Positions 1-8,664 of a stretch of DNA of 64,000 bases are shown here, piece after piece. Positions within the stretch are counted from its first letter, which is position 1, and every line of letters starts with the position of its first letter. The DNA comes from Bifidobacterium sp. ESL0790. Its GTDB lineage: Bacteria; Actinomycetota; Actinomycetes; Actinomycetales; Bifidobacteriaceae. The DNA lies in assembly GCF_029395435.1 (NCBI RefSeq), contig NZ_CP113915.1, positions 1,984,001 through 2,048,000 on the forward strand, given 5' to 3'. The translations under genes were made by a program, and so were the position numbers. The notes under the pieces were generated by a model. That model was not told the DNA's origin, made no database searches, and saw only the letters and a list, made by a program, of their open reading frames with translations.

Positions 1-69
1 TGGATTCACGTTAAAAATCTGTGTTTTTCTCAAATTTTGATTTGGGACGAAGGCGTTGTGTTGCTCGCC

Positions 70-882
70 TCACTCGTCCGGATAGCTCAGGTTGATATAG
101 ACCGTGGCGAGAATCGCGAACACGTAGGCCTGCAGGAAGGCGATGAACGCCTCGAAGAGGGTCATCACGAAACCACCGACGAACCAGAGGCCGCCCACCG
201 GGATGCCGACGAACTTGTTGGCCGCGTCGATCATCCAGTACTGCGCGAACGCCAGGCAGGTCGCCAGGACCAAATGGCCGGAGATCATGTTGGCGAAAAG
301 TCGAATGGTCAGCGAGGCCGGACGGATGACCAGCAGCTCGAGCAGCTGAATCGGGGCCAGCAGGATGTAGATGGGCCACGGCACACCCGGGGTGAAGCAT
401 TCGTCGCGGATGTAGCGGAAGAAGCCCTTCTCACGGCAGGCGGCGACCCAATACTGCACGAGCACCCAGATGGCGAAGACCAGCGGCATGGTGACCGTGG
501 CCGTGGCGGCCATGTTGGCGCCCGGGATGATGCCGAAGAGGTTGAAGACGAAGATGGTGAAGAAGAGGGTGGCGATCATCGGCACGTAACGGCGGCCACG
601 AAGCTCGCCCATCGTCTCGTAGACGACGTTGTTGCGCACGAAATCGATGCCGTACTCGATGAGGCCCTGCCAGCGGCCGGGGATGAGCTTGGCGCGCGCG
701 GCGGTGATGCCCAGGACCAGCAGCAGCACGACCGTGGCGACCAACCGGATGAGAATGATGCGGTTGATGGCGAATGGCGTGCCTTGGAAGAGGATCTCAG
801 GAGGCAGGAAGTCGTTGACGGTTGGGATCTCGGGACCTGACCCGGACGCCAGCAACAGACTCGTGCCGACCGTTTCCATCAT
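70..882 (-). CDS. atpB: F0F1 ATP synthase subunit a
   Basis: This is the membrane proton-channel subunit of ATP synthase, 270 residues, which forms the half-channels beside the c-ring. Five to six hydrophobic helices are visible. The essential arginine lies in TIRLFANMISGHLV (about residue 194), the family hallmark. The ATG at 882 was chosen because CAGGAGG precedes it by five bases; an upstream in-frame ATG at 900 has no such site. The stop is 69 bases from the window edge, so atpE and the rest of the atp operon should lie just outside to the left. Identification is firm from the conserved C-terminal half. Confidence 0.96.
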   Translation of the reverse strand: MMETVGTSLLLASGSGPEIPTVNDFLPPEILFQGTPFAINRIILIRLVATVVLLLVLGITAARAKLIPGRWQGLIEYGIDFVRNNVVYETMGELRGRRYVPMIATLFFTIFVFNLFGIIPGANMAATATVTMPLVFAIWVLVQYWVAACREKGFFRYIRDECFTPGVPWPIYILLAPIQLLELLVIRPASLTIRLFANMISGHLVLATCLAFAQYWMIDAANKFVGIPVGGLWFVGGFVMTLFEAFIAFLQAYVFAILATVYINLSYPDE

Positions 883-1276
883 GTGCGCCTCCTGACTCAC
901 TACAGACCTACCAGTTTAAGCCATGCGCAGGAAAAATTGTGCGACGTCTCAAGGAGAATGACGCCCGTATCTCGACGTCAAATCCTCAAGTAAAACAAGA
1001 CTCGAGATCTTGCCCCACCGTTGTTTATCACTTGTTTATCCCCTGCATGGCCGACTTTCGTACAGCCGGAGATGATTTTACGTCAACTTGGTCATGCAGG
1101 TGTGAAATTCCTTGTATTGTAATGGTTCCTTCGGCGTTTCTTACCTCGGTTTTGTCTGCGGGAACCCTACTGCGGACTGTGATTGAGACATATAATTGCT
1201 GGCTGCCTAATTTACGAAAGCCAGTTTGGGCGAAATCACAATAAACGCTTGCACAATGCCTTGCTCAGCGCCTGTC
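883..1276. other. Intergenic region upstream of atpB
   Basis: This gene-free stretch of about 390 bases should hold the promoter for the atp operon reading leftward. It contains AT-richer segments around 1000-1130 but no hairpin, tRNA or credible small gene that I can support. It ends in the 11-bp tandem array described separately. Confidence 0.5.
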
Positions 1277-1376
1277 CAACGATTGCCCACCGCTTGGTCA
1301 ACGCCTAAACAACGCTTGGCCGACGATTGACCAACGATTGATCAACGATTGCTCGACCAATCAACGCCTGATCAAC
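1277..1376. repeat. Degenerate 11-bp tandem repeat array
   Basis: About nine head-to-tail copies of an 11-base unit close to CAACGATTGAT run from 1277. The phase is exact for seven units, then one 8-base unit occurs, then one or two more. The last copies run through the metA stop codon, so they encode the final MetA residues. The copies differ by one to five bases, so this is an old or weakly conserved array. I see no dyad symmetry within a unit. Confidence 0.7.
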
Positions 1377-2395
1377 CCGTACCCGTCGCGCTCCACCGGT
1401 TTGAAACCGTCTTCTCTCGGGGAGCCAGGCTCGTGACGGATGGCGCGGTCGGTGCCTAGGCGCTTCTGCGCGCGAAGGTGCGGCACCTCGGAAAGGTCAT
1501 AGGGCGTGGTCTGGTAGACCCAGTTGAGCCAGTTGCGCCACAAGAGGTTCGCATGCGCACGCCACGAGAAAAGCGGCTCGAGTTTAGGATCGTCGTGCGG
1601 GAAATAGTTCTTCGGGAACGGCACGTTTTTCAGGCCTTTGACCATGTCGCGCTCGTACTCGTCGCGCAACGTGTATTTGCCATACTCCCAGTGACCCAGC
1701 GCGAAGACCTCCGAGAAATCACGCGCCGCGATGAGGCCGGGGCCGGATTCCGGGCCCCAGGTGAGCACCTGCAGGTCGGGGTTTTGGGCGACGTCGCTTT
1801 CGTTGACGCCGGCGAGGCGGGAGTGAGGCTGCAGCGAGATCTCGTCGAAGCCGTTTGTGATGAAGCAGTATTCGTCCTGCAGGAATTGTGGGAAGACGCC
1901 GAAGATCTTCTGGTCGTAGTCGACCTTGCGCACGCCGTAGCGGTGATAGAGGCCGGCCATCGCGCCCCAGCACAGGTACATCGTGGAGAACACGTGGGAT
2001 TGCGCCCAGTCGAAAATCGATGTGAGCTCATCCCAATAATCCACCTGCTCGAAATCCATTTGCTCCACAGGGGCGCCGGTGACCACGAGGCCGTCGTAAT
2101 AGTTGTCGGCGAAGGCGTCGAGGTTCTCGTAGAACTTGAGCAGATGGTCGGCGCTGACGTGGGTGGATTCGTGGGTGGAGGTCTTCATGAAATCGATTTC
2201 CACCTGGAGCGGCGACTTCGAGATCAGGCGCAGCAGCTGGGTCTCGGTCTCGATTTTCTTGGGCATGAGGTTGAGGATGACCAAGCGCAGCGGGCGGATC
2301 TGCTGCTCCTCGGCGTCGGGGCGCTCGAGCGCGAAAATCCGCTCCGAATCGAGTATGGCGCGGGCTGGCAAACCACTGGGAATCCTGATAGGCAT
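1361..2395 (-). CDS. metA: Homoserine O-acetyltransferase (MetA family)
   Basis: This enzyme acylates the homoserine hydroxyl, the committing step to methionine. It has 344 residues from the ATG at 2395 (MPIRIPSGLP). That start gives the usual MetA N terminus, and GGAG lies just upstream; the 58 in-frame codons before it look non-coding. The catalytic Cys142 (YLCWGAMAG), His235 and Glu237 (GHWEYGK) fall at the standard family positions. Residue 111 is Glu (TGAPVEQ). In this family Glu111 is reported to favour acetyl-CoA and Gly111 succinyl-CoA, so I infer an acetyltransferase despite frequent annotation as succinyltransferase. It is monocistronic here, and its 3' end lies in the 11-bp repeat array. 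Confidence 0.93.
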   Translation of the reverse strand: MPIRIPSGLPARAILDSERIFALERPDAEEQQIRPLRLVILNLMPKKIETETQLLRLISKSPLQVEIDFMKTSTHESTHVSADHLLKFYENLDAFADNYYDGLVVTGAPVEQMDFEQVDYWDELTSIFDWAQSHVFSTMYLCWGAMAGLYHRYGVRKVDYDQKIFGVFPQFLQDEYCFITNGFDEISLQPHSRLAGVNESDVAQNPDLQVLTWGPESGPGLIAARDFSEVFALGHWEYGKYTLRDEYERDMVKGLKNVPFPKNYFPHDDPKLEPLFSWRAHANLLWRNWLNWVYQTTPYDLSEVPHLRAQKRLGTDRAIRHEPGSPREDGFKPVERDGYGLIRR

Positions 2396-2759
2396 AGCTC
2401 CATTATGCTCTTGGTCTGGGCTTTTCGCATGGCGTTTTGCGACGGCGGGTCGACGCTGGTTTCTTTGGGTTGGGATTGTTTTGAATGCCGGTTTCGTGAT
2501 TACGTTTGATATCGATATATGGTGTCGACGGCGAAATGCGTGCTGCAAGCTGCGGAAAGTTGGATGCATCGCCAGATTGCGAATGCCGTTGGAAGTCAGA
2601 AAAAGTCAGGATATGGCTTGCCACCCTCACGTAACTACAAATGCCCTCGGAAAATGGACAAACTCGCTGAAACTGCTCGTCTCTGAGCTGAAAACGCGCC
2701 GAAGTTTGACATTCTCGCCATTTCTCGTATTGTTGAATATTGCTGTTTGAAACAGCCGT

Positions 2760-2836
2760 CGCGGGGTGGAGCAGCTCGGTAGCTCGCTGGGCTCATAACC
2801 CAGAGGTCACAGGTTCAAATCCTGCCCCCGCTACCA
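2760..2836 (+). tRNA. Initiator tRNA-fMet (CAU)
   Basis: A full 77-base cloverleaf with encoded CCA. The acceptor strands are CGCGGGG and CCCCGCT, which leaves position 1-72 as an unpaired C-U, the initiator hallmark. The anticodon stem has three consecutive G-C pairs (CTGGG/CCCAG) next to the loop CTCATAA. These features identify an initiator rather than an elongator tRNA-Met. Confidence 0.97.
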
Positions 2837-2837
2837 A

Positions 2838-2876
2838 AAGCCCGGAATCTCAACGATTTCCGGGCTTCATCATTTT
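2838..2876 (+). terminator. Rho-independent terminator after tRNA-fMet
   Basis: Inverted repeat AAGCCCGGAA / TTCCGGGCTT with a 10-base loop, followed within six bases by TTTTT. It starts two bases after the tRNA CCA end. Confidence 0.88.
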
Positions 2877-3026
2877 TCGGCAACGCCAAGGTACGCTTAA
2901 ATCTACGCTATCGCCAGAGGAATCGGCCCGGCGTCACCCTAACTTTCAGGAACGAAAAAAGAACGGCACGAAACACTCACTGCCGCTTGGCCAAACCCCG
3001 GTTATAAACCAAATATTCTGGCCTAT

Positions 3027-3253
3027 AACCCCAAATTGACGCAAGCGGTTGATTTGGCGTCACGATTGCAATCTTGTCTTTGTTTGGTCGCAAATGTGAC
3101 GCAAGCGGTTGATTTGGCGTCACGATTGCAATCTGCATTGTCTTCTTATTGCAGGTGTGACGCAAATGGTCGGTTTGGCGTCACAATCGCAACCTTCGTA
3201 ACCGTTATATTGCATTTGTGACGCAGATGGCTTGGTTTGCGTCGCAAATGCAA
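3027..3253. repeat. Array of four TGACGC palindromes, 60-61 bp period
   Basis: Four imperfect palindromes of about 44 bases follow one another. Each has the form TTGCAAATGTGACGCAA, 8-12 variable bases, then the reverse complement. The TGACG cores start at 3037, 3097, 3158 and 3219, a period of 60, 61 and 61 bases. The first two units are almost identical and the others are diverged but keep both half-sites. Spacers between palindromes are about 17 bases and unrelated. A second such array lies at 24741-24968. The rest of the gap from 2877 to 3286 shows nothing else recognisable. Confidence 0.85.
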
Positions 3254-3286
3254 CTGGTCTGCTGGGACGGTACCGCGCCTGGTCCG

Positions 3287-6103
3287 CTACTCAGTGGCTT
3301 TCGGAGAAGTGAGGTCGTAGAGGGTGACGCCGTCTACGGTTTGGGACTTGAAGTTTGACTTGACCCAGGTGGCGATCTGGCTGGAGGCGTTGGAGCCGCC
3401 CATCTGGCTGCCATCCATGCCGCCGCCCATCTCGCCGCCGATGTAGTAGTGGATCTTGCCCTCCTTGACGTAGCGCTTGAACTGCGCGAGCGTGGGGCTC
3501 GGGTCGGAGCCATTGAAGCCGCCGATCGGCATGACCGGCTGCTGCGTGGCGAGCTGGTAGCCGGAGGCCGACTGCGAACCCGTCGCGGCCGCGACCCAGG
3601 TGTACTTGCCCGCGTCCTTCATCAACAGCTTTTTCAACTTGCTGCCGACCGAACTTGAGCCGTCGCCGCCGGTCAAGCCGCCACCATGCCCCATAACGCC
3701 ACCATGACTCATGCGGTTTTGGCCGCTCCTCGAACCGTTTTTGGAGCTATTGCTTGCGCCGGGCATGCCGGAGGATGCGCCGTCGGACTTTTCGGACTTG
3801 CCAGAGTCCTTAGCACCGAAGCCGCTAGCGCCTGAGTCACTGGAATTGTCTGCGCCAGTGGCGTTCGGGGTGTCAAAGGACCTCGAAGATAAACCGTTAC
3901 CGTTCGCGGAACTGTTGGAACTGTTGGAACCGTTGGAGGCGCTAGCTGAGCCGTTAGCGGAACTGTTGGAACCGTTCGCAGCGTTATTCGCACCGTTGGC
4001 GCTTCGAGAATTACCGGAATTACTCGGACCACCAGCGCTACCTCCATTGTTGCGGGAACCGTTGGAGCTGTTCGTTTGGCCGTTTTGGTTGCTCTGATTG
4101 CCTTGGTTATTGGCACCTCCGAATCCGGCGCCGGGACCGCCTTGGGCGCCTTGATTACCACGACTACCCTGACCGGTCTGGCCATCACCTTGACCGCCGG
4201 GACCGCCCATGCCAGCGGCTCCACCGGGGCTACCCTGACCGCCATGACCGCCACCGGGGCCACCACCCATGGAACCTGTGACCTCCGGACCGGCGGTGAC
4301 GATCGAACCGTGATGACCGGTCGCGACCGTGTAACCCGTCCACGCAACCGGGCCGGCGTAAAGCGCGACCGTCGCCAGGACGATGCCAACCAAGCCAATG
4401 TTGCGCACAGCCTTGCCACCATTGCCCGAACGCATCGCGCGCAGCGAACGAATCGGCAAAGCGGCGATGACCGTAATCAGCAACGCGATCGTCGCAAAAC
4501 CGCCGACTACCAGCACGGCAACCCGAAGCCACGGCAGCCAAGTCGAGCGCGAGAGCAGCTCGGCAGCCCACAACGTGTTGCCGAGCACCAGCAGCGTGGC
4601 GACCACGCGTGACCACAACATGCGCCGGTGCTCCCACAACGTGCGCACGGCGACGGCGACCATCACGGCCACGGCGGGCGCGAGCGCGACGGTGTAATAC
4701 TGATGGAAGATGCCACCCATGAAGCTGAAAGTCAGCCACGTGACCACAAGCCAGCCACCCCACACCATCACGCCGGCGCGGCGCATATCGGTGCGGCGCA
4801 CACGCAGCGAGACCGCGAGGCCGATGACCACACCGGCGAACGCGATGGGCGCGAGCCATGCGATCTGGGTGCCATAGACGCCGTCGAAGAGGCGGGTGAT
4901 GCCGGTTTGGCCCCACATTCCGCCGCCTTGGCCGCCGCCGGTCTGGCCGCCACCGGGCCCGCCCGCCATACCGCCGGTCATGGCGCTATAAGCATTGCCC
5001 AAGGCCTTGGAGGCCTTGCCTCCGCCGCCACCGCCGGGTACGACCGAACCTGTCTCATTGCCGGTCAATCTGCCGAAACCGTTGTATCCGAACGTCAGCT
5101 CAAGGAACGAATCGTTCTGTGAGCCGCCGATATACGGGCGCGACCCGGAAGGCACGATGACGGTGAGCAATACCCACCAGCCGGCGCTGACGACCATCGC
5201 CGCGAGCGCCACGAGGCTGTCGGCCACGCGGCGCCAGAACTTGGTCGGCGAGGCAATGAGGATGGCAAGCGCGAAGCCCGGCAGCACGAGGAAGACCTGC
5301 ATCTGCTTGGTGAGGAAGCCGAAACCGATGCACACGCCCGCGAGCGCCAGCCATAGGGTGCGCTTGCGGTTGGCCTTGCGTGCCGGGTCGTATTCCAGCG
5401 CCCTCAGCACGGAGGCCGAGGCGGCGATCATCAGGAGCACAAGCAGCGCGTCGGGGTTGTCGAAGCGGAACATCAGCGCGGCGACGGGCGTCAGGGCCAG
5501 AGTGGAACCGGCGATGATGCCGGCCCAATTACCCCAATACCTGCGCACGGAGACGTATAGCAGCCAGACGCTCAGCACACCGCACAGCGCTTCTGGCAGC
5601 AGGATGGCGAACGAACTCAGTCCCAAGAGTCGGACGGAGAGCGCCATCAGCCAGAGCGCGGCCGGCGGCTTGTCGACAGTGATGGAGTTGGCCGCGTCGG
5701 ACGAGCCCCACAGGAACGCCTCCCAGTTTTTCGATCCGGCTTGGGCGGCGGCCGCGTAGAACTCGTTGGCGTAGCCGTTGGCGGTGAGGTTGACGAACAT
5801 GATCGCCACGGCGCCGGCCATCATCAGGGCGAAGGCCAGCCAGTCGATCGTCGTGCGTTTGCGGGCGATGGAATGGCGGACGGTACGCGAAGCGTCGGCC
5901 GAGATGAACCGGCCGCCGGGCACACCTTTGAACGCGGTGCGCATGCGGGTGAACGGGTTGGTTGGATTCGAGGCGTCGGCAGTGGCTGCTGCTCCGGTGG
6001 CAGCATTCCCGGCGACTGAGCTATTACCGGCGTCGCTGCCAACACGAGGTGAATCAGCGCCGGGCTGGCCGCCGCTCCCCCGTTTGTCGGTTGAATCGTT
6101 CAT
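3287..6103 (-). CDS. ArnT/PMT-like membrane glycosyltransferase
   Basis: A 938-residue GT-C fold glycosyltransferase predicted to move a sugar from a polyprenyl-phosphate donor to an extracytoplasmic acceptor. Residues about 90-590 carry ten or more membrane helices. The first outer loop has the YkcB/ArnT-type signature EFYAAAAQAGSKNW then ITVDKPPAALW. A Gly-rich insert lies near residue 370. From about 620 to 800 the chain is an extracellular Gly/Ser/Asn-rich low-complexity region, and a small conserved-looking C-terminal domain follows (YTWVAAATGSQSA, PVMPIGGFNGSDPSP). AGGA precedes the ATG. It lies 80 bases after the GT2 gene on the same strand, which is the usual donor-maker and donor-user pairing. 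The acceptor and sugar are unknown. Confidence 0.85.
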   Translation of the reverse strand: MNDSTDKRGSGGQPGADSPRVGSDAGNSSVAGNAATGAAATADASNPTNPFTRMRTAFKGVPGGRFISADASRTVRHSIARKRTTIDWLAFALMMAGAVAIMFVNLTANGYANEFYAAAAQAGSKNWEAFLWGSSDAANSITVDKPPAALWLMALSVRLLGLSSFAILLPEALCGVLSVWLLYVSVRRYWGNWAGIIAGSTLALTPVAALMFRFDNPDALLVLLMIAASASVLRALEYDPARKANRKRTLWLALAGVCIGFGFLTKQMQVFLVLPGFALAILIASPTKFWRRVADSLVALAAMVVSAGWWVLLTVIVPSGSRPYIGGSQNDSFLELTFGYNGFGRLTGNETGSVVPGGGGGGKASKALGNAYSAMTGGMAGGPGGGQTGGGQGGGMWGQTGITRLFDGVYGTQIAWLAPIAFAGVVIGLAVSLRVRRTDMRRAGVMVWGGWLVVTWLTFSFMGGIFHQYYTVALAPAVAVMVAVAVRTLWEHRRMLWSRVVATLLVLGNTLWAAELLSRSTWLPWLRVAVLVVGGFATIALLITVIAALPIRSLRAMRSGNGGKAVRNIGLVGIVLATVALYAGPVAWTGYTVATGHHGSIVTAGPEVTGSMGGGPGGGHGGQGSPGGAAGMGGPGGQGDGQTGQGSRGNQGAQGGPGAGFGGANNQGNQSNQNGQTNSSNGSRNNGGSAGGPSNSGNSRSANGANNAANGSNSSANGSASASNGSNSSNSSANGNGLSSRSFDTPNATGADNSSDSGASGFGAKDSGKSEKSDGASSGMPGASNSSKNGSRSGQNRMSHGGVMGHGGGLTGGDGSSSVGSKLKKLLMKDAGKYTWVAAATGSQSASGYQLATQQPVMPIGGFNGSDPSPTLAQFKRYVKEGKIHYYIGGEMGGGMDGSQMGGSNASSQIATWVKSNFKSQTVDGVTLYDLTSPKATE

Positions 6104-6183
6104 TTGGAGTCCTTAATAAGTAGGTGTGATTGGGAACGTGATTACGCGTGTGATTGAAAAAACGATTAAAATATGGGCTGGCG

Positions 6184-7329
6184 TCAGCGCTGAACGGCGA
6201 GATGACGCGCGCCCTGGGGCGAAATCCACGTATGCCGCGCCACAGGGATGCGACACGAACGAGGGAAGAGAGCCGAAGATTTGCCGGCCTTAGTAACTTG
6301 ATCCGCGAGCGCGTCATGTCGTTTCGCATCATCGACCAGACGACGCTCCTCAAGCGAGCCGAGAACGTGGCGCATGCGCATCATGCCCTCGATGTCCTTG
6401 CGCGCGGTATCGGGGATGTCGACGGTGGTGCCGGCGTCCTCCACCCAGCGCACCGGGAAAATATAGGTGGGCAGACCGTAGGCTTGGGCGAGCGTGAGCA
6501 GTTCGGTGTCGAAGAACCACTCGTCGTCTTGGATTCGCGGAAGCAGGAATCTCGCGGCCGAGGCGCTGATGGCTTTGAAACCGCACTGCGCGTCTTGGAA
6601 ATCGGCACCGAGGGTAGCACGCAGCAGGACGTTATAGCAACGCGAGATGAACTCACGCTTCGGTGAACGGTCGACCTGCGACTCATCAAGCAGACGGCAG
6701 CCGGTCGCGACCTCGGCCGGACCGTCGAGAATCGAGTGAATCAGCACGTCGGCGCAGCGGATGTCGGTGGAAAGGTCGACGTCCATGTAGGCTCGGACGC
6801 TCGCCCGGGACTCGCCCCACGCCAGTTTCAGCGCGCGGCCACGGCCTTTGGCGGCGATTCTTATGGCCCGAACACGTTGTGGGTATTGCCGCGCCAGATA
6901 GACCGCGATTGGCCAGGTGCCGTCGGTGCTGGCGTTGTCGGCGATCACGATGTTCCACGTGTAGCCCGCGCCATCTCGCCGTTCCCGTGCACTGCGCTCG
7001 AGATAATCCATCAAGGTCCGCACCGAATCCGCGAGCTGTTCGCTCTCGTTGTAGACCGGAATGACGATATCCGCGTCGACCTCATGGGGACGTCCGACAC
7101 GGTCGGCAATCACGTTGAGGCGTTGTGCGGATTGGGATTTCCCCATACGTCCAGCTTCAACTTGGGGGCCAAGTTCTGTTATGGGTTTCAGCCCAGATTC
7201 GGATTTGACACCGGATTGGTACGTGGCGCCGAATTCAGCCGAATACCTTGAATCGGAATCAGGCTCGGCCGCCGGATGAAGATGAAGAGTTGAGGGATAA
7301 GCCGCCTCGGGCTGTTGCAGTGATGTCAT
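6184..7329 (-). CDS. Family 2 glycosyltransferase, polyprenyl-phosphate sugar synthase-like
   Basis: A 381-residue GT-A enzyme resembling dolichyl/undecaprenyl-phosphate mannose or glucose synthases. After a variable N-terminal segment of about 80 residues come DIVIPVYNESEQL, the nucleotide-sugar motif ADNASTDGT and the metal-binding DVDLSTD, followed by the FKAISASAARFLLP acceptor region. No membrane helix is evident, so the product is DPM1-like rather than YkcC-like. I infer that it makes the lipid-linked sugar used by the PMT-like enzyme just downstream. The true start may be internal, because the first 60 residues are unconserved in character. Confidence 0.85.
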   Translation of the reverse strand: MTSLQQPEAAYPSTLHLHPAAEPDSDSRYSAEFGATYQSGVKSESGLKPITELGPQVEAGRMGKSQSAQRLNVIADRVGRPHEVDADIVIPVYNESEQLADSVRTLMDYLERSARERRDGAGYTWNIVIADNASTDGTWPIAVYLARQYPQRVRAIRIAAKGRGRALKLAWGESRASVRAYMDVDLSTDIRCADVLIHSILDGPAEVATGCRLLDESQVDRSPKREFISRCYNVLLRATLGADFQDAQCGFKAISASAARFLLPRIQDDEWFFDTELLTLAQAYGLPTYIFPVRWVEDAGTTVDIPDTARKDIEGMMRMRHVLGSLEERRLVDDAKRHDALADQVTKAGKSSALFPRSCRIPVARHTWISPQGARHLAVQR

Positions 7330-7475
7330 AGTGCCAGTAAAGGTGGCGGGACTTGAAACACACTCGGCATATGGTTGGGCCAGGCCAAGAGGTTTTCACC
7401 AGTATCCGCAACGTACGCTGGACGTTCGCTGGATGGCAAATCGCCCAAGAAGCTTGGAATCAAGCCAAAATGAAA

Positions 7476-7518
7476 GTGGAAGGCCAACATTCCACAGAAT
7501 GGAACATTGGCCTTCCAC
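7476..7518 (-). terminator. Hairpin, likely terminator of the Ser-rich membrane protein gene
   Basis: Nineteen-base arms starting GTGGAAGGCCAA and ending TTGGCCTTCCAC, with two internal mismatches and a 5-base loop. On the minus strand it is followed by a T-rich run (TTTCATTTT). It sits between two co-directional genes and may reduce read-through into the GT2 gene. Confidence 0.55.
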
Positions 7519-7573
7519 ATCGTCGTCCAGGTCGGCCGATGCGATATCGGAAACGACCCGGAACGACAATCGG

Positions 7574-8353
7574 TTAGATCGAATCCAGGCTTGTGCCAAC
7601 GCCAGCTCTGGTGGATGAACTCGACGAGCTGGACGATGAGTTTCCGTTCGAGGAGCCATCGGAGTTGCCCGAGCCGGAGCCCGAACCGCCTTGCGAATCA
7701 AGGCCTTGGGCATCGCCACCTGACTGGGAGTCGGAACCGCCAGACTGGGAATCGTTGCCACCACGCTGCGATTGCGAGCCGCCAGACTTGCGCGAACCCG
7801 ATCCGCCCGGCTGGCTACCAGAACCAGGCATGCCCTCGCCGCCCATCGGCTCGCCCATGCCCTCGCCAGCGCGGCCGGAAGTCTGCGAACGCTCGTTGTG
7901 GTGGCTCGGGGTGGCCATGCTTGCAGCCCCGAAACCGCTGATGGCACCGCCGGCCAGACCGCAGACCAGAGCTATCACCGCGGTGATGGCCCAGAATTTA
8001 GCCCGGCCATGGTTCTTCGCCGATATGTCGACTGGAGGAACATAACCCCCGAGCTGGAAATCGCCGTCCTTCGACGAACCACCAGTCGTGTCAGCGGAAG
8101 AGCCGCCATCATTCCCATATTGCTGTCCCGCAAATTGCTCGCTGGCATATGGTTGACCCGCATACCGCCGACTTCCTCCTTGCGGGTTTCCGTACGGCTG
8201 CCCGCTATACGGCTGATTCGTGGGCGCGCCGGCGGCCGCCTGCCCCTCCTGCCAAACCGCGGCGGAATCGACGGCAATGGTCTCTTGGTCGGCGGCCTGG
8301 TATTCCTTGGTCGGTTGCAAATCCTCGGGATTCGACGGTGATGTGTTGGCCAT
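7574..8353 (-). CDS. Ser/Gly-rich single-pass membrane protein
   Basis: A 259-residue protein of unknown function. The N-terminal half is cytoplasmic and rich in Gln, Tyr and Gly (several GQPY repeats). One membrane helix follows at about residues 108-135 (FWAITAVIALVCGLAGG). The outer C-terminal region is almost wholly Ser, Gly, Gln and Asn. This organisation is common in actinobacterial envelope proteins but belongs to no family I can name. It sits upstream of the GT2/PMT pair on the same strand, and its Ser-rich outer part would be a plausible glycosylation target, which is inference only. Confidence 0.7.
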   Translation of the reverse strand: MANTSPSNPEDLQPTKEYQAADQETIAVDSAAVWQEGQAAAGAPTNQPYSGQPYGNPQGGSRRYAGQPYASEQFAGQQYGNDGGSSADTTGGSSKDGDFQLGGYVPPVDISAKNHGRAKFWAITAVIALVCGLAGGAISGFGAASMATPSHHNERSQTSGRAGEGMGEPMGGEGMPGSGSQPGGSGSRKSGGSQSQRGGNDSQSGGSDSQSGGDAQGLDSQGGSGSGSGNSDGSSNGNSSSSSSSSSTRAGVGTSLDSI

Positions 8354-8664
8354 GTTCGGCTCCTTTATATACGTGTTCTTTTTGTCTTGTGCAAAACCAT
8401 TTCGTCACGGGAAACAGAAACCCCGCAAGCGCCGAAACCCTTTGGCCGCTGGGATTCACGGCCATAACCGGGTTCCGTCTGGTTCATATTGCACAACACG
8501 AGATTGGAGAGCCGCTGGAGCCAAGCCGTACGGCGTCTAGTGAATTGCGCAAATCTTCAGGAAAGTTTTCTGGACGTCCGCTGGACGCGGCGCCCCGCAT
8601 GGCGTCACCACCATCCGAGACGACCGCATCCAGCAGGCAACAGCCGGCATCCAACAACCGTCGC
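8354..8664. other. Intergenic region, nothing recognised
   Basis: About 310 bases between two leftward genes. It should hold the promoter of the Ser-rich protein gene (GGAGCC precedes its ATG) and the 3' end of the surface-protein transcript. I see no strong hairpin, repeat or coding segment. Confidence 0.4.

Noticed and set aside
3036-3221. Small repetitive protein encoded by the TGACGC units
   Set aside because: The frame exists only because two units are nearly identical; it breaks in the other units and in the second array. No ribosome-binding site precedes it.
3027-3253. Possible CRISPR array (regular repeats and spacers)
   Set aside because: The repeats are long palindromes with variable centres and the spacers are only about 17 bases. 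No cas genes are present and there is no second set of uniform repeats.
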